NCBI GenBank assembly: GCA_017882065.1
Contig: JADGQD010000030.1
Location: forward strand, 1-14,071
DNA length: 14,071 nucleotides
Direction of reading: 5' to 3'
Origin: Anaerolineales bacterium
Lineage (GTDB): Bacteria; Chloroflexota; Anaerolineae; Anaerolineales; Villigracilaceae
Shown in pieces: positions 1-7,247 of the stretch; positions within the stretch are counted from its first letter, which is position 1, and each line of letters begins with the position of its first letter. The notes under the pieces were generated by a model. That model saw only the letters and a program-made list of their open reading frames with translations, did no database searches and was not told where the DNA came from. The position numbers were made by a program, and so were the translations under genes.

Positions 1-1
1 C

Positions 2-235
2 AAATGGCTGCGTGTGCGAGTCACCGAAGTCAACACCGGGCGCTCGAAAGCCACGGTGCAGATTCCCATCAGCCTGATGGAAGCCGGGATGAAGATCGGC
101 GCGCATTTCGCTCCCGAAATTGACGGGGTGAATATGGACCAGTTAATGGAGGCCCTTCGCACCGGCATGACCGGAAAAATCATTGACGTGGTGGACGATG
201 AAGACGGCGAACACGTCGAAATCTTTGTAGAATAG
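2..235 (+). CDS. SHOCT-like domain protein, C-terminal part (5' end outside window)
   Basis: The reading frame is open to the left edge (K-W-L-R-V-R-V-T-E...), so this is the 3' end of a longer gene; a GTG at 14 is probably internal. The visible tail of about 77 residues begins with a WLRVRV strand, has an IPISLMEAGMKIGAHFAPE segment and ends in a very acidic stretch (DVVDDEDGEHVEIFVE). From memory, this resembles the C-terminal part of short proteins annotated 'SHOCT-like domain' that sit next to DUF4097 genes in Chloroflexota; no biochemical role is known to me. It ends with TAG, which shows that TAG serves as a stop codon here. The next gene starts 9 nt downstream and its GAGG ribosome site overlaps this stop, so the two are probably cotranscribed and translationally linked. 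The family name is recognition by pattern only. Confidence 0.7.
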   Translation, partial: KWLRVRVTEVNTGRSKATVQIPISLMEAGMKIGAHFAPEIDGVNMDQLMEALRTGMTGKIIDVVDDEDGEHVEIFVE

Positions 236-244
236 AGGCCAATT

Positions 245-1156
245 ATGTCTGAGAACATCGAAAAAACTTTCAGCGTCGCTTCCCCGGCGCGCCTGTCCGT
301 CAGCAACATACGCGGCTCGGTAGAAATACACCCCGGCGAGGATGGCGTCATCCAGGTGACAGCCATCAAGCAACCCCACACCGGAGACGAAAAGCGAACC
401 GGGATAGAAATCACCCAGGAAGTGGACGGGACCGTCAAGGCTGCCACTCGCTTTCCCGACGGCGGCTGGAACTGGTTGTTCGGTTCCCAGCCCTGTGAGG
501 TGGATTACGTTGTGAAGGCGCCGCGCCAGTGTTCGCTCAAACTGAACGGTGTGAGTAACACGGTGCTTGCCGAAGGGTTCGAGGGCACTATCAGTGTGAA
601 TTCGGTCAGCGGTGAAATCACACTCCGCGACCTGACAGGTTCCGTGCGGATTCAATCCGTCAGCGGGGAAGCCGACGGAGAACGCATCGCCGGCTCACTG
701 AGCCTGGATACGGTTTCCGGTGATGTGGCGTTGAAGGAATCCGCTCTGAGCTCCATCAATGCCAACTCCGTCAGCGGTGACATGCGAATTCGCACTCCGT
801 TGACAGAAGGTCCCTACGATTTCAAATCGGTATCTGGCCAGGTTCACCTGATCGTGCCTCCCGACACCCATTGCACCGGTGAATTGCACAGCCTGAGCGG
901 TGATCTGGTCTCGGCCTTCCCGGTCACCGGCACTTCCCGTCATCATGGATCCCAGACAGTCAATGTTCAAGGTGGCGGCGTGAAAATCTCTCTGAACAGC
1001 GTTTCGGGTGATCTGTCCCTGGACTGCGACGGGGAAATTCCGCCCGCTCCGGAGCCGGTGAAAACCGTCTCCAGTGAAGAACGCCGGGTAGTACTGGAAC
1101 GCGTCGAACGCGGCGAACTGACCGTTAATGAGGCTCTGGGCCAACTGCATGCGTAA
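245..1156 (+). CDS. DUF4097 beta-repeat protein with C-terminal SHOCT-like tail
   Basis: 303 residues. No signal peptide or membrane segment is visible, so it is probably cytoplasmic or peripherally bound. Its hallmark is a ladder of S-V-S-G motifs at about residues 120, 138, 157, 175, 195, 216 and 252 (NSVSGEI, QSVSGEA, DTVSGDV, NSVSGDM, KSVSGQV, HSLSGDL, NSVSGDL), each followed by a beta strand. This is the signature of DUF4097 putative adhesin-like repeat proteins, expected to form a repetitive beta structure. Residues 276-300 (SSEERRVVLERVERGELTVNEALGQL) form a short helical pair resembling a SHOCT-like motif, matching the family of the upstream gene. The ATG at 245 is preceded by GAGG (235-238) at 6-nt spacing. 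The function of the family is unknown; pairing with a SHOCT-like gene suggests that the two products interact or are regulated together, which is inference. Confidence 0.85.
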   Translation: MSENIEKTFSVASPARLSVSNIRGSVEIHPGEDGVIQVTAIKQPHTGDEKRTGIEITQEVDGTVKAATRFPDGGWNWLFGSQPCEVDYVVKAPRQCSLKLNGVSNTVLAEGFEGTISVNSVSGEITLRDLTGSVRIQSVSGEADGERIAGSLSLDTVSGDVALKESALSSINANSVSGDMRIRTPLTEGPYDFKSVSGQVHLIVPPDTHCTGELHSLSGDLVSAFPVTGTSRHHGSQTVNVQGGGVKISLNSVSGDLSLDCDGEIPPAPEPVKTVSSEERRVVLERVERGELTVNEALGQLHA

Positions 1157-1183
1157 GGTCCGGTTACTTTCCCGGATAACCCA

Positions 1184-1218
1184 GGCAGTGCGGGCCGGGG
1201 TCTTCGTGCCCGTCTGCC
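1184..1218 (+). terminator. GC-rich hairpin between DUF4097 and tldD
   Basis: The arms GGCAG-TG-CGGGC (1184-1195) and GCCCG-T-CTGCC (1208-1218) pair except at the small internal TG/T bulge. The run after it is only CCGTTCTTT, a poor U-tract. It may be a weak terminator or an attenuating or RNA-stabilising hairpin between the DUF4097 gene and the tldD-tldE pair. No confident promoter is visible between it and tldD. Confidence 0.4.
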
Positions 1219-1248
1219 CCGTTCTTTGGGGGTCGTGGTAAAACTGAT

Positions 1249-1255
1249 AAAGGAG
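1249..1255 (+). promoter_or_regulatory. Ribosome binding site that fixes the tldD start
   Basis: AAAGGAG ends 6 nt before the ATG at 1262. An in-frame start at 1226 would lack a comparable site and would add a 12-residue extension (MGVVVKLIKEFV) that the family does not need. The ATG at 1262 is therefore preferred. Confidence 0.75.
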
Positions 1256-1261
1256 TTCGTT

Positions 1262-2632
1262 ATGCGAGACCGTATTCAAGAAGCGTTAAAACACAGCAAA
1301 GCCGACTACACCGAAATCCGCATCGAAGAAAAAGAAACCACCCGCGTGGTCTTCCGCGGCAAGGAGTTGGAGGTGGCCAATGCGAATATCGATAAAGGCG
1401 GCATCGTTCGTTGCCTGATCAGGGACAAAGGCTGGGGCGTGGCCACTTTCAACAACCTGGATGACCTGCTCAACAAAGCGGACCAGGCCTACCAGTGCGC
1501 CCAGGTCGGTTCCGTCCCCGAGCCGATCGAACTGGCCTCGGTCGAGCCGGTTGAAAATATCACAACAGTTGAGATGAAGCGCGACTTCCGCGACATCTCG
1601 CTGGCCGAGAAAAAAGCCCTTGCTGAGCGCTACAACCAGGTTCTCCTGGGGCACAGCGACAAAATCATTGACACCCAAGCCGCCTATGCTGACTCCTTCA
1701 CCCATCTCATCCTCGCCAACTCCGAGGGCACCTACATTGAGCAGGAAAAGCCCTCCGTGGTAATCGGCGCTTTCGCCATCGCCCGTGACGGGAACAACGT
1801 CCAGCAGGCGCATGAGAGTCTGTCCAGCACGCAAGGCTTCGAGTACGTACTCGATAAGGACGAACTGGCGCGCAAGGCGGCCCAGAAAGCGGTCGAACTA
1901 CTGGATGCCGAACCGGTCAAGGCCGGGCAATACCCGGTGGTAGTGGATCAGACACTAGCGGGCGTCTTCATCCACGAAGCCTTTGGTCACCTCTCCGAAG
2001 CGGATTTCGTCTATGAGAACCCCAAGGCGCGAGAAATGATGACCATGGGCCGCCGCTTCGGCAAGGGTCTGCTCAACGTCTATGATGACGGCTCCATCCC
2101 GAACCTGCGCGGTACCACCCTGTACGACGACGAGGGCACTCCCGCCCGGCGCAACTGGCTCATCCGGGATGGCGAACTGGTCGGGCGATTGCATTCGCGT
2201 CAGACCGCCGCCAAGATGGGCGAAAAAGCCTCCGGCAACGCGCGTGCCGTCAACTATCGGTTCGCCCCCATCGTGCGCATGACCAATACTGCCATCGACA
2301 ACGGCACCACCTCGTTCGAGAACATGGTCAAAGACATCGAACTCGGCATCTATGCCTGCGACGCATACGGTGGCGAGACCCTACTGGAAAACTTCTCCTT
2401 CAGTTCCGGCTACGCTTACATGATCCGAAATGGCAAGATCGCCGAGATGGTCAAGGATGTCATCCTGGCCGGCAACCTATTCACCACTCTCGAAAACATC
2501 GACGCCATCGGTAACGACTTCAAATGGCTGAACACCGGCGGCGGCTGCGGTAAGGGCAACCAATACCCCCTTCCAGTCGGCATGGGTGCGCCCCACATTC
2601 GAATCCAGAACGTCGTTATCGGCGGCGAGTAA
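1262..2632 (+). CDS. tldD: TldD-family zinc metallopeptidase
   Basis: 456 residues, the usual TldD length. With its TldE partner it forms a cytoplasmic heterodimeric zinc protease; in E. coli the complex degrades unfolded peptides and the CcdA antitoxin and matures microcin B17. Visible motifs are HEAFGH at residues 238-243 (the HExxxH zinc site, followed by LSEADF), YDDEGTPARRNWLI from residue 288, and GGGCGKGNQ with Cys429. That Cys corresponds to the distal cysteine ligand described for E. coli TldD. The N-terminal half carries the family's beta-rich substrate-tunnel domain (for example TRVVFRGKELEVANANIDKG). The gene lies 12 nt upstream of tldE, so the pair is almost certainly one transcript. 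No peptide precursor or toxin-antitoxin pair is seen in the window, so housekeeping peptide turnover is the default role. Confidence 0.93.
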   Translation: MRDRIQEALKHSKADYTEIRIEEKETTRVVFRGKELEVANANIDKGGIVRCLIRDKGWGVATFNNLDDLLNKADQAYQCAQVGSVPEPIELASVEPVENITTVEMKRDFRDISLAEKKALAERYNQVLLGHSDKIIDTQAAYADSFTHLILANSEGTYIEQEKPSVVIGAFAIARDGNNVQQAHESLSSTQGFEYVLDKDELARKAAQKAVELLDAEPVKAGQYPVVVDQTLAGVFIHEAFGHLSEADFVYENPKAREMMTMGRRFGKGLLNVYDDGSIPNLRGTTLYDDEGTPARRNWLIRDGELVGRLHSRQTAAKMGEKASGNARAVNYRFAPIVRMTNTAIDNGTTSFENMVKDIELGIYACDAYGGETLLENFSFSSGYAYMIRNGKIAEMVKDVILAGNLFTTLENIDAIGNDFKWLNTGGGCGKGNQYPLPVGMGAPHIRIQNVVIGGE

Positions 2633-2644
2633 ACGGAGGACAGA

Positions 2645-3958
2645 ATGGATATTTTTTCCCAACTCAAAAAACAGGCCGAACAGGTCGAAGTCCTCAGCCT
2701 GCAAAATGAAAAGACAACCGTCGAATACGAGGCTAACCAACTCAAAACCTGCACCGTCGCCGAGACCAAAGGCACGGCGGTGCGCGTCATCCGCAAGGGA
2801 AGACTCGGCTTTGCCGCATCGAGTGATGATACTGCCATGGACAAACTGGCCGCCAACGCCCTCGAGTCCGCCACCTTTGGGGACAAAGCTTTGTTCTCCT
2901 TCCCGGACCCGAAACCTGCTCCGATCGTCCGCACTTTTGACAAGGCTGTAGCCGATCTGCCCATCGCGCGGCTGGTGGAGATCGGCCGGGAGATGCTCGA
3001 CCTGATCCTGCCGGTCGAACCGGACGCTCGCTGCCACATCAGCCTGGAACGCAGCCTGGTTTCGGCCAGCATCCGTAACCAAAAAGGCATGGATGTGTCT
3101 TTTAAGACCTCCCCGCTCTCGCTCGGTCTCGAGATTGACCGCATCGAGGGTGATGACATGCTTATCCTGGAAGACCAGTTGGGCACGACCGTCTGGGAAA
3201 AAGACTACCTCGCCTTCACCCGCCGCCTGATGGACAAACTAAAGAAAGCCAAGTTCATCACCAGCATCAAACCCGGCAGGATGCCCGTCCTGTTCGCCCC
3301 CGCCGGGATTCTGGCTCTCGGTCTGCCGCTCAGCCGGGGCTTGAACGGCAAGGAAGTCTATAAGGGCACGTCCCCGATGGTTGGCAAAATCGGCGAGAAA
3401 CTCTTCGACGAGAAGGTTACCATCATCGACGACGGGACAATTGACGGCAAGTTCGCCAGTGCTTCCTACGATGACGAGGGAATTCCGCGCCGCCGTAACA
3501 TGCTTATCGAGAAGGGTGTGCTTAAAAGTTTCATCTACGACCTGAAGACGGCGGCCCAGTCCGGAGTCGAATCGACCGGCAACGCCTCCCGTCAACTCTT
3601 CTCCCCGCCTGAACCGTCGTTCACCAACTTCGTCATCCAGCCCGGACAGACACCCCTGAAAGACATCCTCGCCGGGATTGACGAGGGAATCCTGGTTGAA
3701 AACTTGCTCGGCCTCGGTCAGGGAAACATCATTTCCGGCGCGTTCTCCAACCCGCTGGCGCTGGCCTTCAAGATCGAGAGGGGCGAGATCATCGGGCGCG
3801 TCAAGGATGTCTCGATTGCGGGTAATGTCTACGAATTACTGAAGAACGTGGCCGCCGTCAGCCAGGAAGTGCAGTGGGTCTATAACACTTTCTACGCACC
3901 ATATGTTCTTTTGCCTGAGATGAACGTGATGACAAAGACAGAGAGCCCATCAAATTAA
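2645..3958 (+). CDS. tldE: TldE/PmbA-family partner of TldD
   Basis: 437 residues, start ATG at 2645 preceded by CGGAGGA. It shares the TldD fold: an N-terminal domain with EYEANQLKTCTVAETKGTAV, and a C-terminal domain with IIDDGTIDGKFASASYDDEG (YDDEG at residues 275-279), IPRRRNMLIEKG and ESTGNASR. In place of TldD's HExxxH it has LGLPLSRGLNGKEVYKG, so it lacks the zinc site. That matches the non-catalytic TldE/PmbA subunit, which builds the substrate tunnel and is needed for complex activity. The gene order tldD-tldE with a 12-nt gap supports coupled production of the two subunits. The C-terminal FYAPYVLLPEMNVMTK region is family-typical. pmbA is an alternative symbol. Confidence 0.9.
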   Translation: MDIFSQLKKQAEQVEVLSLQNEKTTVEYEANQLKTCTVAETKGTAVRVIRKGRLGFAASSDDTAMDKLAANALESATFGDKALFSFPDPKPAPIVRTFDKAVADLPIARLVEIGREMLDLILPVEPDARCHISLERSLVSASIRNQKGMDVSFKTSPLSLGLEIDRIEGDDMLILEDQLGTTVWEKDYLAFTRRLMDKLKKAKFITSIKPGRMPVLFAPAGILALGLPLSRGLNGKEVYKGTSPMVGKIGEKLFDEKVTIIDDGTIDGKFASASYDDEGIPRRRNMLIEKGVLKSFIYDLKTAAQSGVESTGNASRQLFSPPEPSFTNFVIQPGQTPLKDILAGIDEGILVENLLGLGQGNIISGAFSNPLALAFKIERGEIIGRVKDVSIAGNVYELLKNVAAVSQEVQWVYNTFYAPYVLLPEMNVMTKTESPSN

Positions 3959-3998
3959 GAAACGAGCCACGGCATTCGCAACATTTATGCGTTCGAAT

Positions 3999-4016
3999 AA
4001 ACATATCGGTATGTTT
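3999..4016. promoter_or_regulatory. Shortened TetR operator-like palindrome upstream of the MFS gene
   Basis: The sequence AAACATA-TCGG-TATGTTT equals the 26-bp operator in front of tetR (7850-7875) with the eight central bases CCGACTGG removed. The right half (TCGGTATGTTT, 11 nt) is intact and the left seven bases are intact; the flanking AT before AAACATA also matches. It lies 46 nt upstream of the MFS start. It may be a decayed or half operator for the same regulator. Because it is a 7-bp stem with a 4-nt loop followed by TTATT, it could alternatively act as a weak terminator for tldD-tldE. Confidence 0.5.
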
Positions 4017-4052
4017 TTATTGCCTGGGAATAACAATCGAATATCTCGTCGC

Positions 4053-4057
4053 GGAGG
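4053..4057 (+). promoter_or_regulatory. Ribosome binding site for the TTG start of the MFS gene
   Basis: GGAGG lies 5 nt before TTG at 4063. No ATG exists at a suitable place, and the protein from this TTG (MLALLRQRNFSLLWFGQFIS) begins exactly as family members do, so the TTG start is preferred. Confidence 0.65.
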
Positions 4058-4062
4058 TTGCT

Positions 4063-5343
4063 TTGCTCGCATTACTTCGTCAACGTAACTTTTCTCTCTT
4101 GTGGTTTGGACAATTCATATCAATCATCGGTGACTGGGTACTCTTCATCGCCCTGCCATTCTATACATACAGTCTGACCGGATCTGTACTTGCCACCGGT
4201 GCAATGTTCATGATCGCGACATTGCCGCGCCTGTTCTTTGGGTCTCTGGCGGGCACCTATGTAGACCGCTGGGATCGCAAACGCACAATGATCGCAGCCG
4301 ACCTTTTGCGAGTCGTTACCACTTTAATCCTGCTATTCGTACACTCCCGGGAAGGATTGTGGCTGATCTATGTTTCAGCATTTCTAGAATCCATCTTCTC
4401 TCAATTCTTCTTCCCCGCAAAGAGCGCAATCATCCCTTTACTGGTCGGTGAAAAAGAATTGTTGACCGCCAATTCATTGAACGGTTTAAGCGATGCCCTT
4501 ACCCGGCTGTTGGGATCAGGACTGGGCGGAGTGCTTATGGGCTAGTTAGGCTTTACCAGTGTGGTATTGCTGGATGCCGGGTCATTTCTGATTTCTGCTC
4601 TGCTGCTCTTGCTGATAGTAATGCCGCTGCGTCCGGTACCACAACCAATAGAGGCGCAACCATCTACTGCGAGAGGGGTTCTGGGGCTATGGCGTGATTG
4701 GGTTGCAGGCCTACGGCTCGTCAAGCGGGAACGTTTGCTGTTGATTCTCTTTTTTATCCTGGGAGTGGCTTTACTGGGCGACAGTATGATCACCGTATTG
4801 ATCGTGCCCCTGGTAAAGGTGTTGATGGGTGGTGGAGCCCAACTACTGGGCTGGCTGATGATGGCCCAGGGTGTCGGTGGTCTGATGGGAGGATTACTGG
4901 TCGGGCAGATAGGTAATCGTATCTCGCCTCGACACCTCTCCGCGCTGGGGCTAGTTGTGACAGGAATTGTCATCTTTGCTATTATCAGTATCCCCCGATC
5001 AATACTGGTGCTGCCGATCATGTTGGTAGGTGGAATTGCCGCAGCAGCCTGGTTTATCAGCAGCGAAACTTTACTACAAATGGGTGCCAGCGATCAATTT
5101 CGCGGGCGCATCTTCGGTACATTCGCTACCACCTCAGCCCTGGCAAGCCTGGTCGGCATGGGGCTGGCCGGGATGTTAACCGACCTGATAGGTTTGGTAC
5201 CGATCTTGAGCATTTCAGGCGGCTTATATGTAGCTTCCGGCATTTTGGCCTGGATCATGCTGCCCAAACCCGAACAAGCTCAACCAAATCGACCCGCCAC
5301 GGCAGATCAGGAACTTTCTCCCTACCGCGCTCCCGCAAATTGA
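4063..5343 (+). pseudogene. MFS drug/siderophore-type exporter, interrupted by an in-frame TAG
   Basis: A reading frame of 427 codons with a TAG at codon 161 (4543-4545). The parts before and after it are in the same frame and form one continuous MFS protein: ...LGGVLMG-stop-LGFTSVVLLDAGSFLISALLLLL... Family features are the N-terminal LRQRNFSLLWFGQFISIIGDW, the loop-2/3 signature AGTYVDRWDRKRTMIAADLLR, many hydrophobic segments of 18-22 residues and LLQMGASDQFRGRIFG in the second half. It resembles the EntS/MFS_3-like 12-TM efflux group; the substrate is unknown. One base change could explain the stop (for example TTG or TGG to TAG). The first piece alone would give only about four or five membrane segments, so the gene is probably inactive unless the stop is read through or is a sequencing error. 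It faces, and may once have been co-regulated with, the tetR-epimerase-SDR genes. Confidence 0.88.
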
Positions 5344-5390
5344 ATCGAAATATCTAGGACACCAGCACCAAAATACTGACGAGGGTCTGA

Positions 5391-6173
5391 TCATGCCTTT
5401 CGATTCTTCAACAACAATGGACCAATCTGATCGATAATCCTGCCAAAGGCCAGTTCGGCCCATGGGACAACTCGCAGCCAGCCCGGGACGTAAATAACCC
5501 TGCGCGGGCGCAGCATCAATTTCCAAATGTGCCAGGCAACATAGTCGGCTGTCACGCCCACATGCTCGGTCGGGACGTGCCCGCCGTTTACCTTCGATAG
5601 GGCCACCTTCCCGAACTCGGTCCGTACCGGCCCGGCCCGTACCACGCTGACATGGACGCGCGTCCCGGTCAACTCACGGTAGAGGGCAGTGGTGAAGTTG
5701 TCGAGGAAAGATTTGGTTGCACCATACAGGGCGATACCTTGGCTGGGAAAACTCCCGGAAATGGATCCCACGTTGATAATATGCCCGGAATCCCGCCGGC
5801 GCATCCTGCCCAGGAAGCCAATCGTCAACTGCACCACCGCTTCCACGTTGACCTGTAACATCTCCCAAGCCATTTTCCACGGCATATCGGACCCATAACC
5901 ATACCATCCCAGCCCGGCGTTATTCACCAGCACGTCCGCCGCCCCGGCTTCCTCGCAGACGCGCAACCGGTCGGCCTCCTTCGTTAGGTCGGCGGGCAGG
6001 ATGCAAGCCGTTCCGCCGTTTGCGCGGATATCTTCGGCCAGAGCCTCCAACCGGTCAGCCCGGCGCGCCACCAGCACCACCCGTAGCCCTTGTGCGGCTA
6101 ATTTACGGGCAGTGGCTTCCCCAATGCCGGAGGAAGCGCCGGTAATTACAGCGAGTTTATCTTTCCAGTCCAT
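5391..6173 (-). CDS. Classical short-chain dehydrogenase/reductase (SDR)
   Basis: 260 residues from ATG at 6173. Upstream extension to 6221 would overlap the preceding gene and adds a non-family leader; AAGG 6 nt before this ATG and a start right before DKLAVITGASSGIG support the shorter form. Motifs: cofactor loop TGASSGIG (11-18), R37-R38 after beta-2 suggesting NADPH preference, NNAG (84-87), Asn109, Ser137 and YGATK (Tyr150, Lys154), i.e. the full Asn-Ser-Tyr-Lys tetrad. The tail has RPRRVIYVPGWLR and a hydrophobic C-terminus, as in the COG0300 group. The substrate cannot be told from sequence. It starts 8 nt after the epimerase stop and is surely in the same transcript, probably under TetR control. 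It converges on the MFS gene with 47 nt between them and no clear terminator. Confidence 0.92.
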   Translation of the reverse strand: MDWKDKLAVITGASSGIGEATARKLAAQGLRVVLVARRADRLEALAEDIRANGGTACILPADLTKEADRLRVCEEAGAADVLVNNAGLGWYGYGSDMPWKMAWEMLQVNVEAVVQLTIGFLGRMRRRDSGHIINVGSISGSFPSQGIALYGATKSFLDNFTTALYRELTGTRVHVSVVRAGPVRTEFGKVALSKVNGGHVPTEHVGVTADYVAWHIWKLMLRPRRVIYVPGWLRVVPWAELAFGRIIDQIGPLLLKNRKA

Positions 6174-6181
6174 CTCCAGCC

Positions 6182-7174
6182 TTACACCTTGGCCCGTGCC
6201 TTGCGGTTCTCGAAGAACCAACGCACCGTGTCGGTAATCGTCTCGATGGCCGGGCGCGATTGGTAACCGAGTTCATGCGCTGCTTTGGCGTGACTGATAT
6301 TTGAATTGCTTTGCAGCACTTCCAGTGAATAAGGCGTGAAACGCGGTTTGGCCTTCGTTCGCTGGTAGTACCAGGGCGAGAACCTAGCGGCAAACTCGGC
6401 CAGCGAGAAGGGGATTTTGATGCTGGCAAAAGCCTTGCCGGTCACTTCGCGCACAGTCTCCAGCAAATAGCGTACCGAGAGTTTCTGCCCGCTCAGGATG
6501 TAACTCTCCCCCCGGCGACCATGTGCATGGGCAGCAATCATGCCATCAGCCACGTCACGTACATCCACGAAATCATAAGCGCCTTCAACGTAGAACATCG
6601 TCCGGGCTTCGGAGGCGCTGCGGATGACCTCACCCAATTCCGAACCGCGGAAGTCGTACGGTCCGATGACACCCGTCGGGCAGACGATGACCGCATCCAT
6701 GCCGGCGGTCACCGCTTTCTGGACCTCAAGGCTGGCAGCGGCCTTCGAACGGTCATACTCGCCGTAGGGGTTGTTCTGGTCGAACCCCAGCGATTCATCC
6801 ATTGCCACCCCGTGAGGGGCGCGGGCAATGGCATGGATGGAACTGGTGTAGACCAGCCGCCGGATGCCGGCGAGACGGGCAGCCTCGAGCACGTTGCGCG
6901 TCCCTTCCACGTTAACCCGCCAGACGAAAGGGTTGCGTCCTGGCATGATGGAAATGATACCTGCCAAATGATAGACAGTCTTAACGCCGCGCATGGCGGG
7001 TTCGAGCGAGTACGGGTCGAGTACATCGCCAATCATCTGTTCTACATCCAATCCTTTAAGAGGGATGGTATCTTCATCACGCCAGACCAGAGCTCGGACT
7101 TTTTCTCCCTGGTCCAGCAGTTTGCGGATGAGAACATTACCAATATGTCCAGTTGCACCGGTAACCAAAATCAT
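6182..7174 (-). CDS. NAD(P)-dependent epimerase/reductase, extended SDR (dihydroflavonol-4-reductase-like)
   Basis: 330 residues, ATG with AAGGAG 6 nt upstream on the minus strand. N-terminal Rossmann motif TGATGHIG (5-12), DVLDP around residues 50-54 for the adenine contact, YHLAG (68-72), VNVEGTRNVLEAA (88-99), Ser111/Ser112 and the catalytic Y140-DRS-K144. The second half has the substrate-domain segment VCPTGVIGPYDFRGSELGEVI, followed by DFVDVRDVADGMI and GESYILSGQ. This pattern fits the dihydroflavonol-4-reductase/3-beta-HSD-like branch that also includes HpnA-type proteins. The substrate is likely a hydrophobic alcohol or ketone or a sugar derivative, which is inference. Pairing with a second SDR and a TetR regulator suggests a small redox module acting on a lipid or xenobiotic. 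Confidence 0.9.
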   Translation of the reverse strand: MILVTGATGHIGNVLIRKLLDQGEKVRALVWRDEDTIPLKGLDVEQMIGDVLDPYSLEPAMRGVKTVYHLAGIISIMPGRNPFVWRVNVEGTRNVLEAARLAGIRRLVYTSSIHAIARAPHGVAMDESLGFDQNNPYGEYDRSKAAASLEVQKAVTAGMDAVIVCPTGVIGPYDFRGSELGEVIRSASEARTMFYVEGAYDFVDVRDVADGMIAAHAHGRRGESYILSGQKLSVRYLLETVREVTGKAFASIKIPFSLAEFAARFSPWYYQRTKAKPRFTPYSLEVLQSNSNISHAKAAHELGYQSRPAIETITDTVRWFFENRKARAKV

Positions 7175-7188
7175 TCTTATCTCCTTAT

Positions 7189-7247
7189 CACCCTCTCCTC
7201 GCTAAGCATCCCCGAAGGGACAAACGGAGGATGGCTAGGGTGAGGGT
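7189..7247 (-). repeat. Imperfect inverted repeat in the tetR-epimerase gap
   Basis: The 72-nt gap between the tetR stop and the epimerase start is almost filled by an imperfect palindrome. CACCCTCTCC-TCGCTAAGCATCC on the left mirrors GGATGGCTAGGG-TGAGGGT on the right, around a small CCCGAAGGG centre. The style (CCCTCACCCT...GAGAGGGTG) resembles short dispersed palindromic repeats seen in many environmental bacterial genomes. It may modulate read-through from tetR to the downstream genes. Confidence 0.5.

Noticed and set aside
245..1156. Tandem DNA repeat or CRISPR-like array in the SVSG region
   Set aside because: The periodicity is at protein level only; spacing is irregular and the codons differ between copies.
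1226..1261. Longer N-terminus for TldD
   Set aside because: The ribosome site AAAGGAG lies inside this extension and points to the ATG at 1262; the extra 12 residues are not family-like.
2416..3186. 256-codon minus-strand frame over tldD-tldE
   Set aside because: Antisense shadow of two strongly recognised genes, Ser/Arg-rich without domain features; such long shadows are common in GC-rich DNA.
4020..4047. Promoter for the MFS gene (TTGCCT, 16 nt, TATCTC)
   Set aside because: Both hexamers match consensus only in part, and such matches are expected by chance in this AT-richer gap.
4543..4545. TAG recoded as an amino acid
   Set aside because: TAG terminates the first gene (233-235) at the expected place, and no other gene in the window has an internal TAG, so recoding is not supported.
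6174..6221. Longer N-terminus for the classical SDR
   Set aside because: It would overlap the end of the epimerase gene and put 16 non-conserved residues before the Rossmann start; the ATG at 6173 has a better context.
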